Assembly: GCF_029717145.1 (NCBI RefSeq)
Contig: NZ_CP099222.1
Span: 62,001-126,000, forward strand
From: Citrobacter freundii
GTDB lineage: Bacteria; Pseudomonadota; Gammaproteobacteria; Enterobacterales; Enterobacteriaceae
Length of the DNA: 64,000 bases
Direction of reading: 5' to 3'
Both the position numbers and the translations under genes were made by a program. Shown here piece after piece: positions 1 through 9,002 of the stretch. Positions within the stretch are counted from its first letter, which is position 1; every line of letters begins with the position of its first letter. Below the pieces are notes generated by a model that did not search any database, was not told the DNA's origin, and saw nothing but the letters and a program-made list of their open reading frames with translations.

Positions 1-1
1 T

Positions 2-1006
2 TATTCACGCCTTGATCCTGGCAGCTATAAAGCGTTAGTACATTATTTTGGTGAAGAAGACGTTTTATTTGTGCAAACGCTGCTACAGGAAATGGAGAAC
101 GATTTGTGCTGGTCGCTGGGCGAGCCTTATTACATCAATATCTTTACCCATATATTGATCATGATGTATCGCATCACCCGGGGCAATGCGTTGCCGAGAA
201 AAGAGGAAAATATAAACTCATTTGATGAAAGCATCTTTTCTATTGCGAACCGAATGATTCAGCGTATCGAAAAACGCATTGTTCATCCGCTACCGAAAGA
301 TGAAGTCTGGTTTATTTATCAATATATTATCTCCTCTGGCGTAATGATAGAAGAGCATAACGACGTCAGCGCTATCGGTCATATGCACTCCAGCGATGAA
401 GCGCGGCTGATTACCCATCGGCTGATCGCGATTTTTGCCGAGATGGTCGACGGTGACCTCAGCGAGGATACCGCGCTGTATGACGGATTACTGATTCATA
501 TTAAGCCGCTGATTAACCGGCTGAACTATCAGATCCGTATTCGTAACCCGCTACTGGACGATATTAAAGGCGAACTGCAGGACGTCTGGCGTTTAACGCT
601 TTGCGCGGTTAATCGGGTGTTTAGCGGCTGGGGCGAGCGTGCCGTGTCGGAAGATGAGGTCGGGTACCTAACCGTGCATTTTCAGGCCGCTATGGAGCGG
701 CAGATTGCCCGCAAGCGCGTGCTGCTGGTTTGCTCAACCGGTATTGGTACGTCTCATTTACTTAAAAGTCGCATTCTGCGCGCCTTCCCGGACTGGACCA
801 TCGTGGGTGTGGTATCAGCGGGCAGTTTACCCTCCATACTGACGGACGATATTGAACTGGTGGTGTCGACAATCAATCTACCCACTATTGCGATGCCCGT
901 CGTGTATGTCACCGCCTTCTTCAATGATGCGGATATTAAAAGGGTAACAGAAACGGTTATCACCGAAAAATTACATCGAGCGACGTCGCTGGTCGTCGAA
1001 AATTAA
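2..1006 (+). CDS. PRD-containing PTS transcriptional regulator (partial, C-terminal part)
   Basis: The reading frame is open from base 2, so the N-terminal part (expected DNA-binding and possibly AAA+ region) lies outside the window; 334 residues are visible. The visible part has PTS regulation domain features, with conserved histidines in helices such as the one reading IHIKPLINRL and again in YLTVHFQAAMER, followed by a C-terminal EIIB-like domain beginning KRVLLVCSTGIGTS. PRD regulators of the BglG/LevR/MtlR type are controlled by phosphorylation of PRD histidines and of the EIIB-like domain. It ends 26 bp before the EIIA gene of a fructose-type PTS on the same strand, so it very likely controls that cluster. 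Whether it is an activator or an antiterminator cannot be decided without the N-terminus. Confidence 0.85.
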   Translation, partial: YSRLDPGSYKALVHYFGEEDVLFVQTLLQEMENDLCWSLGEPYYINIFTHILIMMYRITRGNALPRKEENINSFDESIFSIANRMIQRIEKRIVHPLPKDEVWFIYQYIISSGVMIEEHNDVSAIGHMHSSDEARLITHRLIAIFAEMVDGDLSEDTALYDGLLIHIKPLINRLNYQIRIRNPLLDDIKGELQDVWRLTLCAVNRVFSGWGERAVSEDEVGYLTVHFQAAMERQIARKRVLLVCSTGIGTSHLLKSRILRAFPDWTIVGVVSAGSLPSILTDDIELVVSTINLPTIAMPVVYVTAFFNDADIKRVTETVITEKLHRATSLVVEN

Positions 1007-1032
1007 TGTCTGAACTCCATGAGGTATGATTG

Positions 1033-1503
1033 ATGGACATCACGAAAATACTCAATACAAATCGCGTTATTTTAGATATGAAGGCTACAAGTAAAACGGA
1101 GGCTATTGAGGAACTGACAGATATTCTGCAAAAGGATGGCGCAATTAGCTGTCGGGAAACATTTATTCAGGATGTCTGGCAGCGTGAGTCAGAGGGTTCA
1201 ACCGGCTTTGAAAATCATATTGCGATTCCACACGGAAAATCTTCGGCGGTGGTGAATACCACGCTGGCGATCGGCCGTACGCGCCAGGATATTCCCTGGG
1301 AAACTCTGGACGGTAGCAATGTACGGTGCATTATATTGTTTGCCGTCCGCCTTGAAGATCAAAACACTACGCATATTCGCCTGCTCTCGCAGGTTGCCGG
1401 AGCGCTGGCGGATGATGAAATTATTGAACAATTATTGGTTGAGAGTAGTCCACAGAAAATTATTGAGCTGTTTAGTCAATATGCTGAATCCAATGTCTGC
1501 TAA
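1033..1503 (+). CDS. PTS fructose-type EIIA component
   Basis: A 156-residue EIIA domain of the mannitol/fructose type. The phospho-accepting histidine is H67 in the IAIPHGK motif, which accepts phosphate from HPr and passes it to EIIB. I start at ATG 1033, not at the in-frame TTG three bases earlier, because GAGG at 1021-1024 gives a well-placed ribosome binding site. It is the first structural gene of a cluster with EIIB, EIIC, two aldolases and a sugar isomerase, all on the same strand with short gaps. EIIA, EIIB and EIIC are separate polypeptides here, unlike in MtlA. The sugar cannot be read from the sequence. Confidence 0.9.
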   Translation: MDITKILNTNRVILDMKATSKTEAIEELTDILQKDGAISCRETFIQDVWQRESEGSTGFENHIAIPHGKSSAVVNTTLAIGRTRQDIPWETLDGSNVRCIILFAVRLEDQNTTHIRLLSQVAGALADDEIIEQLLVESSPQKIIELFSQYAESNVC

Positions 1504-1522
1504 ATAAAATATGGAGCATGCT

Positions 1523-1843
1523 ATGAATATTGTTTGTGTTGCCGCCTGTACGGCGGGTATTGCACACACCTATATTGCCCGCGAGAAGCTCATTAAAGGG
1601 GCAAAGGCGCTTGGTCATAATATTAAGGTTGAAACGCAGGGTACCATCGGCACGGAAAACGAATTACTGATGGCGGATATTTCTGCCGCTGACGTCGTGA
1701 TTCTGGCGGTGGATGTGAAAATAAAAGGAGAAGAACGCTTTTCTAATAAACGCATTGTGCGGGTGAAAACAGAAATTGTTATTAAATCGCCTATTCAGTT
1801 TCTTGAAAAGGTTGAAAAATCGCTGGTTACGACAAACCAGTAG
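1523..1843 (+). CDS. PTS fructose-type EIIB component
   Basis: A 106-residue single-domain EIIB. The N-terminus MNIVCVAACTAGIAHT carries the phosphocysteine loop C9-TAGIAHT typical of fructose-family EIIB, where CPTGIAHT is common. An in-frame ATG at 1511 exists, but the bases after it (GGAGC at 1513-1517) look like the ribosome binding site for ATG 1523, so I chose 1523. EIIB receives phosphate from EIIA and phosphorylates the sugar as it is transported by EIIC. It sits 19 bp after the EIIA stop and 26 bp before EIIC, consistent with a single operon. Confidence 0.88.
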   Translation: MNIVCVAACTAGIAHTYIAREKLIKGAKALGHNIKVETQGTIGTENELLMADISAADVVILAVDVKIKGEERFSNKRIVRVKTEIVIKSPIQFLEKVEKSLVTTNQ

Positions 1844-1869
1844 CGATCCTCATTCTGGAGGGAACTCAC

Positions 1870-2961
1870 ATGAGTGAAAATACAGTTCCACTATCACAGG
1901 AAATAAAAAGACATTTATTAACGGGGATTTCGTGGATGATCCCGTTAATCGTTGCCGCAGGGATTTGTATTGCCCTCGGGCAAATACTCGGTGGCACTAA
2001 CGTCGGTGAGAAAACCGGAACCATACCCTGGATGCTCAACCAGATTGGCGGTTGGGGAATGGGGCTAATCGTTCCGTTAATCAGTGCGGCGATTGCCTAT
2101 TCCATTGCCGATCGCCCCGGCTTTGCGCCAGGTCTGATTGTTGGTTATGTCTGCGGCGAAATTCATACCGGTTTCATTGGCGGGATGCTGGGCGGATTTC
2201 TGGTGGGTTACACCGTGTTGCTGCTGAAACGCTACATCCGTTTGCCGCAGTCGATGCAGGGGTTGATGCCCATCATGGTGCTGCCGGTGCTGAGCACGGT
2301 GATTGGCGGCCTGTTGATGATGACGTTAATTGGCAAGCCGATTGCCTGGCTGCAGGACGCGTTAATTCATCTGCTGGAGTCCATGCAGGGTGGGTCGCGC
2401 TTTCTGATGGGCGCGATCCTCGGCGCGATGGCGACGTTCGACTTCGGCGGGCCGGTGAATAAAACCATGTCGCTGTTTGCGGACGGTATGCTGGTCAGCG
2501 GCGTGTACGGCCCGGAAGCGGTGAAATTTGTCGGCTCGATTATCCCGCCGTTTGGCATCACGCTTTCCTTCCTGCTGACGCGGCATAAGTACACCCGTGC
2601 TGAGCGCGAAGCGCTGAAGGCGGCATTCCCGATGGGGATTTGCATGATAACCGAAGGGGTTATTCCAATTGCTGCACGCGACCTGCTGCGCGTGGTGGGC
2701 TCCTGCGTGGTGGCCTCTGCAGTAGCGGGTGGATTGATTATGGTGTGGGGCGTCGAAAGCCCGGTCCCGCACGGCGGCATGTTTGTCGTCCCACTCTTTA
2801 CCCATCCGCTGTTGTTCTGCCTGGCACTGGGCATTGGCACGGCGATCTGCGGGGTCATGCTGTCGCTGTGGAAGAAACCGGTGACCGAGCGCGACGAAGA
2901 GTTTGACGAGCTCAGCGATCAAAAGCTGAAAGACGAAGAGATCACCTTCACCCTCGAATAA
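1870..2961 (+). CDS. PTS fructose-type EIIC permease
   Basis: A 363-residue inner-membrane permease with many hydrophobic segments (for example WMIPLIVAAGICIALGQIL near the N-terminus) and the fructose-EIIC signature region ICMITEGVIPIAARD near residues 257-271. EIIC proteins form the sugar channel and present substrate to EIIB for phosphorylation; members of this class normally phosphorylate a ketose at C1. The acidic C-terminal tail (DEEFDELSDQKLKDEE) is cytoplasmic and contains no EIIA or EIIB domain. GGAG at 1857-1860 is the ribosome binding site. The first aldolase starts 11 bp after the stop, linking transport to cleavage. Confidence 0.9.
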   Translation: MSENTVPLSQEIKRHLLTGISWMIPLIVAAGICIALGQILGGTNVGEKTGTIPWMLNQIGGWGMGLIVPLISAAIAYSIADRPGFAPGLIVGYVCGEIHTGFIGGMLGGFLVGYTVLLLKRYIRLPQSMQGLMPIMVLPVLSTVIGGLLMMTLIGKPIAWLQDALIHLLESMQGGSRFLMGAILGAMATFDFGGPVNKTMSLFADGMLVSGVYGPEAVKFVGSIIPPFGITLSFLLTRHKYTRAEREALKAAFPMGICMITEGVIPIAARDLLRVVGSCVVASAVAGGLIMVWGVESPVPHGGMFVVPLFTHPLLFCLALGIGTAICGVMLSLWKKPVTERDEEFDELSDQKLKDEEITFTLE

Positions 2962-2972
2962 CCGGAGGCCGT

Positions 2973-3824
2973 ATGTTTGCCGATATGAAAAGCATGGTGA
3001 CGAAAGCCTGGCGTGAACAATACGCGCTGCTGGCGATCAACTGTATGAATCTGGAAAGCGCCCGGGCGGCGGTACGGGTAGCAGAGAAACACCGTGCACC
3101 GATCATTCTGAATCTGTATCAGGGGCATCTGGAGCATTTCCCTGCATCAATAGCGGCAGCGGTGGTGAAAACCCTGGCGGAAGACGCCTCCGTACCGGTT
3201 GCTCTGGCGCTGGACCACGGCAAAGATCCGGCACGCATTCGCCAGGCGTTCCGCGCTGGATTCAGTGGCTTGATGATCGACGCCTCCGCGTTTGCGCTGG
3301 AAGAGAATATCCGTCAGACCCGCGCGGTGGTGGAACTTGCCGCCAGCGTGCAGCTGTGTGTGGAAGGGGAACTGGGCCACCTCGCGGATGCGCCGTGCTA
3401 TGACCATGCCGCTAACGTTGACTTGATGACCCAGACCGCCGACGTGGTGCCATTTATCCAGCAGACCGGGATCGACTTGCTGGCCGTTTCGGTGGGGACG
3501 GCGCACGGCATGTATGCCCCGGGAGTGACCCCGGCCATCGATCTTCAGCGTCTGGAGGCGATAGCGCATTTATCGACGGTGCCACTGGCGCTGCATGGCG
3601 GTAGCGGTACGCCGTTCGATCAGCTCCGACGCTGTCCGACGTTTGGTGTCGCCAAGATTAACGTAGGCGCGGCGGTCTTCGAAGCTGGAAAGGCTGCGTT
3701 GCTACATACCCTTTGTCGGGACCAATCCTGTGAGCTCGTTGATGCTCTGGCGGTGATGGAACAAGCCTGCGAGGAAGCCATTATTCCTTACCTACAGGCC
3801 AGCGGCGCTATCGACAAAGCCTGA
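2973..3824 (+). CDS. Class II ketose-bisphosphate aldolase family protein (first paralog)
   Basis: A 283-residue Zn-dependent class II aldolase of the fructose/tagatose-bisphosphate family, a TIM barrel. The catalytic aspartate and zinc ligands are in place: D81-H82 in ALDHG, H178 in GTAHG and H208 in LHGGSG, with EGELG at 131-135. The histidine that usually precedes the LDH motif is alanine here. The family cleaves a ketose phosphate into dihydroxyacetone phosphate and an aldehyde. It sits between EIIC and a second aldolase only moderately similar to it, so the two probably differ in substrate or one has a changed role. Specificity cannot be assigned. Confidence 0.85.
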   Translation: MFADMKSMVTKAWREQYALLAINCMNLESARAAVRVAEKHRAPIILNLYQGHLEHFPASIAAAVVKTLAEDASVPVALALDHGKDPARIRQAFRAGFSGLMIDASAFALEENIRQTRAVVELAASVQLCVEGELGHLADAPCYDHAANVDLMTQTADVVPFIQQTGIDLLAVSVGTAHGMYAPGVTPAIDLQRLEAIAHLSTVPLALHGGSGTPFDQLRRCPTFGVAKINVGAAVFEAGKAALLHTLCRDQSCELVDALAVMEQACEEAIIPYLQASGAIDKA

Positions 3825-3904
3825 TTCATTTTCTGTAACGCCTTCTATGCCTCTGCGATGACGCACTGGCAGGGCTTTCTACACCCTGAAACTGGAGAAT
3901 TAAC

Positions 3905-4765
3905 ATGTTAGTTTCGATGAAAGAAATACTGCAACCGACCCGTCCGCACGGTTTTGCCATTGGCGCATTTAACGTCGCGGACAGCTGCTTCGTGCGCGCC
4001 GTGGTGGAAGAAGCAGAAGCAACCAACACGCCAGCAATTATCTCTATTCACCCCAGTGAGCATGATTTCCTCGGTGATGCGTTCTTTAGCTATGTCCGCG
4101 ATATCACCCTGCGCAGCCCGGTGCCGTTCACGCTGCATCTGGATCACGGCGCGTCGGTGGAGCATGTGCTGCGGGCGATTCAGTGCGGGTTTACTTCGGT
4201 GATGATTGACGGCTCGCTGTTGCCGTATGAAGACAATGTGGCGTTAACGAAGGAAGTGGTCCGACTGGCGCATGCAGTAGGCGTTTCGGTTGAGGGGGAA
4301 CTGGGAACGATTGGCCAAACCGGAACCTCAGTGGAAGGCGGTGTGTCGAAAGTCACCTATACCGACCCGGCCCAGGCAGAGGACTTTATCGCCCGTACCG
4401 GTGCGGACACGCTGGCGGTGGCGATTGGTACCGCGCATGGGATCTACCCGAAAGGGATGCAGCCTGAGCTGCAAATGAACATCCTGCGCGATATCGCCGG
4501 ACGACTGGATATTCCCTTGGTGCTGCACGGCGGTTCAGCGAACCCGGATGCGGAAATCGCCGAGTCCGTCACGCTGGGCGTGGGCAAAATCAATATTTCC
4601 AGCGACATGAAATACGCCTACTTCCAGAAAGTCCGCGAAATCCTGGCGAAAGAGACCTGGTGGGATCCGAACGTGATCTACCCGGAAGCAATCAGCGCCG
4701 CGCGGGATGTGATCCGCCACAAAATGAAGCTGTTCGGCTCTACCGGAAAAGCATCACTTTACTAA
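3905..4765 (+). CDS. Class II ketose-bisphosphate aldolase family protein (second paralog)
   Basis: A 286-residue class II aldolase closer to the GatY/KbaY/FbaA pattern than its neighbour: D80-H81 within HLDHG, VEGELGTIGQTG around 129-140, H178 in IGTAHG and H208 in VLHGGS. It should bind Zn and release dihydroxyacetone phosphate from a ketose phosphate in the cytoplasm. GGAG at 3894-3897 is the ribosome binding site. An 80-bp gap separates it from the first aldolase, and a lyxose-isomerase-type gene follows 49 bp after its stop. No sugar kinase is visible in the cluster, so how a bisphosphate substrate would arise is unclear. Confidence 0.88.
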   Translation: MLVSMKEILQPTRPHGFAIGAFNVADSCFVRAVVEEAEATNTPAIISIHPSEHDFLGDAFFSYVRDITLRSPVPFTLHLDHGASVEHVLRAIQCGFTSVMIDGSLLPYEDNVALTKEVVRLAHAVGVSVEGELGTIGQTGTSVEGGVSKVTYTDPAQAEDFIARTGADTLAVAIGTAHGIYPKGMQPELQMNILRDIAGRLDIPLVLHGGSANPDAEIAESVTLGVGKINISSDMKYAYFQKVREILAKETWWDPNVIYPEAISAARDVIRHKMKLFGSTGKASLY

Positions 4766-4814
4766 CGGCATGCAGGCGGGGTGACCCGCCTCTTTCGCGA
4801 CAAGGAAAAGTGGA

Positions 4815-5507
4815 ATGAAGCGTTCTCAGATTAATTATGCCATTGATAAAGCGCATGCCATCGCCGAAACCTTTCGACTGTGCCTGCCCGATTTTGCATA
4901 TTTCACCGCCGATGCCTGGCGACAGCAGGATTGGGCTAAATGGCGTGAAGTGCGTGATCTCCAGCTGGGGTGGGACATTACCGACTTTGGCCGCGGGGAT
5001 TTTGCGCAAACCGGGCTGACGTTGCTGACGTTGCGTAATGGTTTGTGGGGTTCAGCAAACTATCCCAAGCCCTATGCCGAAAAAATGCTACAAATTCAGC
5101 AGGATCAACAAACACCGTGGCATTTTCATACGCATAAAATGGAAGACATTGTGAATCGTGGCGGCGGTGATTTATGTATGCAGCTGGCGTGGGCGACACC
5201 CGATGCGCAGTATGACGGTCAGCGAGCGGTTGAGGTCAACGTGGATGGTCAACGGCGCAGCTGCAAACCTGGTGATACACTGGTACTGAAACCGGGGCAG
5301 GGCGTGTGCCTTCCGCCGCGCTTGTATCATCGCTTCTGGGCTGAGAAAGCGTTTGTGCTGGGCTGGGAAATCTCGATGGTGAATGACGACCAGCACGATA
5401 ACCACTTCCTCGAACCGGGCGGTCGCTTCCCGGCGATAACAGAGAACGAGCCAGCAAAATGGCTGTTATGCGGCGAATATGATGGTTTACGGGGAGAGGG
5501 TGTGTAA
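4815..5507 (+). CDS. D-lyxose isomerase family cupin (D-lyxose ketol-isomerase)
   Basis: A 230-residue protein of the D-lyxose isomerase family, a metal-dependent cupin interconverting D-lyxose and D-xylulose, with some members acting on D-mannose. The metal-binding cupin motif is seen in WHFHTHKMEDIVNRGGG and the second cupin motif in PPRLYHRFW. The ribosome binding site AAGGAAAAG lies before ATG 4815. It is the last gene of the PTS/aldolase cluster, and a hairpin follows directly after the stop. In context the cluster may feed an aldose through isomerisation and aldol cleavage, but the order of steps is inference. Confidence 0.85.
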   Translation: MKRSQINYAIDKAHAIAETFRLCLPDFAYFTADAWRQQDWAKWREVRDLQLGWDITDFGRGDFAQTGLTLLTLRNGLWGSANYPKPYAEKMLQIQQDQQTPWHFHTHKMEDIVNRGGGDLCMQLAWATPDAQYDGQRAVEVNVDGQRRSCKPGDTLVLKPGQGVCLPPRLYHRFWAEKAFVLGWEISMVNDDQHDNHFLEPGGRFPAITENEPAKWLLCGEYDGLRGEGV

Positions 5508-5533
5508 GCCCGACAGCATTCGCGCTATCGGGC
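5508..5533. repeat. REP-like hairpin after the sugar cluster
   Basis: GCCCGA (5508-5513) pairs with TCGGGC (5528-5533), and AGC pairs with GCT further in, around a C/A mismatch. It begins directly after the isomerase stop codon and lies between convergent genes. It looks like a palindromic unit used as a transcript end; there is no long T-run. Confidence 0.5.
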
Positions 5534-5554
5534 GATACTTTCCTGGGTAATAGA

Positions 5555-7264
5555 TTACTGAGCAGACGGCGGAGCGGTGACGTTACTGCCCGACACAACG
5601 CCCGCCTGCATGGTCTGTGTCACTTGCTGCTTGTCGGCATTCACCGCATGCAGTTGACCGTTCACCGTGGGCTTCAGCGGCGTATCTGCCTGCAGAGTGC
5701 CGCTGGCAGTCAGTTGGATGTTACCGTCGCCGGAAATCGGCAGCGCAGGCCATCCCCACTGTTGCAGGATAGTCATTGGCACACCGCGACCGTTCAGGCT
5801 GACCTGCGTCTGGCGCTGCGGAAGTTGTGAGATGCTGGCTGTAGCCTCCAGCAACCCTTTCTCGGTATACGCGCTCAGTTCGCTGATATTGATCGTGCTG
5901 CTGTTGGCCGTAAGCGTCAGCGAAGGGCGGCGTACGTCGGTGCGGTTAAACGTGGCGGCCGCGGCGTTGAGCGTGGCGCTACCGCTCCAAATCCCCCACA
6001 GGTGATTTTGCACCAGTCCGAGGTTGGTGCCGTAACCGTCCAGCGCGGTGAGCTGCCACGGGAAGGCCGGGTCGATATCAATCACCAGATTGCGGCTGGC
6101 GCTGAATTTCTTCAACGTCAGGCTGTTGAGCCAGGTGGGCAAGGGCTTCATCCACAGCGCTTTCCAGTTTTCCGGTAACGTGTATTCCAGCCCGGCAACT
6201 GCGGCATCGTCGAGAACAAGCGCTTTGTTATTGCGCAACCAGTTGCCGGAGGTTCTGACCATACCGCCTTCCCAGCGGGTGGTGAACTGGCGCAGCGCAA
6301 TGCCCTGCGGCGAGAACTCAGCGTTGAGAATAGGATCGAAGAAGTGCAGCGAGCCGTAGATAAACTCGCTGGCGTTCATCGACAACTTACCTTCCTGGGT
6401 TTGCCAGTCGTCCTTACTGAAGGTCATGTTGCGCAAGCTGAGATCGAGATCCGTTACCGCCCAGTCAGGGCCTTGTAGACGGGCATCTGTCACCTCAAGA
6501 CGACCAATTTGCAGCGAGGGAATGGTGGTTAGCGGCGCAAAAAAGTCGGTCAGCGATTTATCGCTTTGCAACCGGATGTCGTTTAGCCGCAGACTCTCCA
6601 CCATCCAACTGCCGTCGGGGTTTCGCTGCGCCACGCCGGTCAATGCGCCGCGCGCCACATCGGCGCCAATATTGCTTAACGTGACGCGATCGTTATCGAT
6701 ACTGCCTTCAATCAGCACGTTAGTCGTAGGAACATCGTTCAGCGTTAACGAGCTGGCGCTGAGCTGGATCTGCGCTTTACTGCCGAGTATTTTTCCGGCT
6801 TCAGGGCTCCAGGGGATCACGCCGCCGTTCACGCGCTGCGCACTGAGGTTCCACTCGCTTCCGGGGCTGTTGAGTGCCATATCCTGTAGCTGCAGGCGAT
6901 CGGCCTGGAACGGCAGCGGTGCAGTTTGTGGAGAAAGATTCAGCGTACCGTTTTGCAACAGGATGGTGTCGACGTGCAGCGGGTCGGTGATTTGGCGACT
7001 GCTCAGCCCAATATCAACGTTTTTTGCTACCAGGGTGGCAGGCTGGCCATCCCGACCAAAGGTGACGTTCTCCAGCAGAATGTGGGAAGGCGAAGAAAAC
7101 CGATGATCGATGGCATCAAACGTCAGGTGGTAGCTGCTGTTCTCTGACACCCAGGCGCTGACATGCTCGGCGCCCCAGCGGGTTTGCAGTAGAAAATAGA
7201 GACCGAGGATCGCCACTGCAAGGGCGATCAGCACGTAAAGAAGCAGCTTTCCAATAAATTTCAT
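5555..7264 (-). CDS. yicH: AsmA-family protein YicH
   Basis: A 569-residue protein matching E. coli YicH in length and wording. The N-terminal transmembrane helix (KLLLYVLIALAVAILGLYFL) anchors a large periplasmic AsmA-like domain; the family is related to AsmA/TamB/YhdP proteins linked to outer-membrane lipid homeostasis and transport between membranes. I start at the methionine before KFIGKLLLYV (7264), since the eight upstream residues are absent from E. coli YicH as I remember it. It converges on the sugar cluster. The exact function of YicH is not established. Confidence 0.93.
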   Translation of the reverse strand: MKFIGKLLLYVLIALAVAILGLYFLLQTRWGAEHVSAWVSENSSYHLTFDAIDHRFSSPSHILLENVTFGRDGQPATLVAKNVDIGLSSRQITDPLHVDTILLQNGTLNLSPQTAPLPFQADRLQLQDMALNSPGSEWNLSAQRVNGGVIPWSPEAGKILGSKAQIQLSASSLTLNDVPTTNVLIEGSIDNDRVTLSNIGADVARGALTGVAQRNPDGSWMVESLRLNDIRLQSDKSLTDFFAPLTTIPSLQIGRLEVTDARLQGPDWAVTDLDLSLRNMTFSKDDWQTQEGKLSMNASEFIYGSLHFFDPILNAEFSPQGIALRQFTTRWEGGMVRTSGNWLRNNKALVLDDAAVAGLEYTLPENWKALWMKPLPTWLNSLTLKKFSASRNLVIDIDPAFPWQLTALDGYGTNLGLVQNHLWGIWSGSATLNAAAATFNRTDVRRPSLTLTANSSTINISELSAYTEKGLLEATASISQLPQRQTQVSLNGRGVPMTILQQWGWPALPISGDGNIQLTASGTLQADTPLKPTVNGQLHAVNADKQQVTQTMQAGVVSGSNVTAPPSAQ

Positions 7265-7351
7265 GGTCTTCCATCCCGCAAAGTACACGTAGTCAAGTTA
7301 TGCACGATTTACGCGCAATCCTCAAGGCGGGAATGGTGAAAGAGCGTAACA

Positions 7352-7378
7352 GCGGCGTTGATTCTGAATCAACGCCGC
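7352..7378. terminator. Strong hairpin between xanP and yicH
   Basis: A perfect 12-bp stem, GCGGCGTTGATT (7352-7363) with AATCAACGCCGC (7367-7378), around a 3-base CTG loop, 7 bp past the xanP stop. This is the expected place for the xanP transcript end, although no long T-run follows on the minus strand. Confidence 0.6.
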
Positions 7379-7385
7379 ATGTCGC

Positions 7386-8777
7386 TTACTGTTTCTCTGG
7401 CGGGAAAACGAGGTTCAGAACGATAGCGGTAATACCGCCTGCGGCAATCCCTGAGGAGAGCAGGTTTTTCACCCAGTCCGGGGCAAACTGCAGGATCAGC
7501 GGCTGCTGGGAGACGCCCAGGCCAACGGCCAGCGACAGTGCAATAATCAGAATAGCGCGGCGATTCAGCGGCTCGCGAGAAACAATGCGCACCCCGGAGG
7601 CGGCGATGGTACCGAACATCACCAGCGTAGCGCCGCCGAGAACCGGCTCAGGGATGTGCTGTACAAACCCACTGACCGCCGGGAACAGACCCAGCGCGAT
7701 CAGCATCAGCGCGACTACAAAGCCAACATAGCGGCTGGCTACGCCAGTCAACTGAATCACCCCGTTGTTCTGCCCGAAGCAGGAGTTCGGAAAGGTATTG
7801 AACACGGCGGAAACAAACGAGTTCAGGCCATTTGCCAGAACGCCGCCTTTCAGACGCTTCATGTACAGCGGGCCGGAGACCGGTTGTTCGGAGACATCGG
7901 AGGTGGCCGTAATATCGCCGATGGTTTCCAGAGAGGTGATCATAAAGACCAGCATCAGTGGCAGCAGTAAGCTCCAGTCGATGCCCAGGCCATAATATAG
8001 CGGCGTTGGTACCATGATGAAGTCCTGGCTCACCGGTGCGGTGTTTTGCGGCAACATGTCCATAAACCAGGCCAGCAGATAGCCTGCGGCCATGGCAATC
8101 ACCAGTGATGCCACGCGCAGGTACGGGTTACGCTGGCGGTTAAGAAGAATAATGAGCGCCAGTACAACGCCGGCCAGCATCAGATTCTTCGGTGCGCCGA
8201 AGGTGTTGTCGCTCATTGCGGCATAGCCGCCACCGATTGACGTCAGGCCTACCTGAATCAGCGACAGGCCGATAATCATCACCACCACACCTGAGACCAG
8301 CGGGGTAATAATACGGCGCGCCAGATGCAGTACGCGCGAGATAACCATTTCCGTGCAGCTCGCCAGCATCAGCGTACCGAACAGTGCCGCCATCATGGTC
8401 GGGACATCTGCACCGCCGGTTTTCAGCGCCGTGCCTCCCATAATCAGCGGTGCTACAAAGTTAAAGCTGGTGCCCTGAATAGATAACAGCCCTGAGCCAA
8501 CCGGCCCCCAGGCTTTAATCTGAATGATGGAGGCTACGCCGGATGCGAACAGCGACATACTGATAATGTGTTGAGTATCCTGAGCCGGTAAACCGAGCGC
8601 CTGACAGATAAGCAGGGCTGGCGTGATCACCGCGACGAACATCGCCAGCAGGTGCTGGCAGGCGGCAAACAGGGTCTGGGCTAACGGGGGGCGATCTTCA
8701 AGACGGTAAATCAGTTCACTGTTGTGAGCCTGCGCAACCGGTTGCGCATTTGTTGGCTCTACGGCGTTAACGGACAT
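7386..8777 (-). CDS. xanP: Xanthine:H+ symporter XanP
   Basis: A 463-residue NCS2/nucleobase-cation-symporter-2 permease, nearly identical to E. coli XanP (YicE) over its length. Family motifs are visible: [16 protein letters not shown] in TM1, GGTALKTGG, the conserved helix-8 segment [15 protein letters not shown], and the NCS2 signature [24 protein letters not shown]. It imports xanthine with protons for purine salvage. An upstream in-frame ATG at 8792 would add five residues; I follow the E. coli start. A promoter overlapped by a PurR-like box lies just upstream. It is divergent from gltS. Confidence 0.96.
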   Translation of the reverse strand: MSVNAVEPTNAQPVAQAHNSELIYRLEDRPPLAQTLFAACQHLLAMFVAVITPALLICQALGLPAQDTQHIISMSLFASGVASIIQIKAWGPVGSGLLSIQGTSFNFVAPLIMGGTALKTGGADVPTMMAALFGTLMLASCTEMVISRVLHLARRIITPLVSGVVVMIIGLSLIQVGLTSIGGGYAAMSDNTFGAPKNLMLAGVVLALIILLNRQRNPYLRVASLVIAMAAGYLLAWFMDMLPQNTAPVSQDFIMVPTPLYYGLGIDWSLLLPLMLVFMITSLETIGDITATSDVSEQPVSGPLYMKRLKGGVLANGLNSFVSAVFNTFPNSCFGQNNGVIQLTGVASRYVGFVVALMLIALGLFPAVSGFVQHIPEPVLGGATLVMFGTIAASGVRIVSREPLNRRAILIIALSLAVGLGVSQQPLILQFAPDWVKNLLSSGIAAGGITAIVLNLVFPPEKQ

Positions 8778-8807
8778 CAGAGGCAATCCCATGGTGGAAA
8801 AGCGGTG

Positions 8808-8845
8808 ATTTTATCTGACCAGAACAGAAAAGCAAACGTTTGCTA
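8808..8845 (-). promoter_or_regulatory. xanP promoter overlapped by a PurR-like operator
   Basis: Bases 8830-8845 contain the palindrome GCAAACGTTTGC inside a match to the PurR consensus (ANGCAAACGNTTNCNT, last base differing). On the minus strand the same bases supply a -35-like TTGCTT (8830-8835), followed after 16 bp by a TAAAAT -10 (8808-8813), about 24 bp before the xanP start. A repressor bound here would block the promoter. PurR-hypoxanthine/guanine repression of a purine permease makes sense, but it is inferred from the motif. Confidence 0.6.
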
Positions 8846-9002
8846 GCAGGTATTCTTAATATTTAAAACCGATGAACTCACCTTTTTATATAACTTTTTG
8901 TCATTTTCTGCTTAAAATCCACCCCGAAAACCTAAAAAGACCTAAAAATCGATCTGGAATACATCGTGCGTGATTGTGCTAAACGCACTAATGGAGCTGT
9001 CT

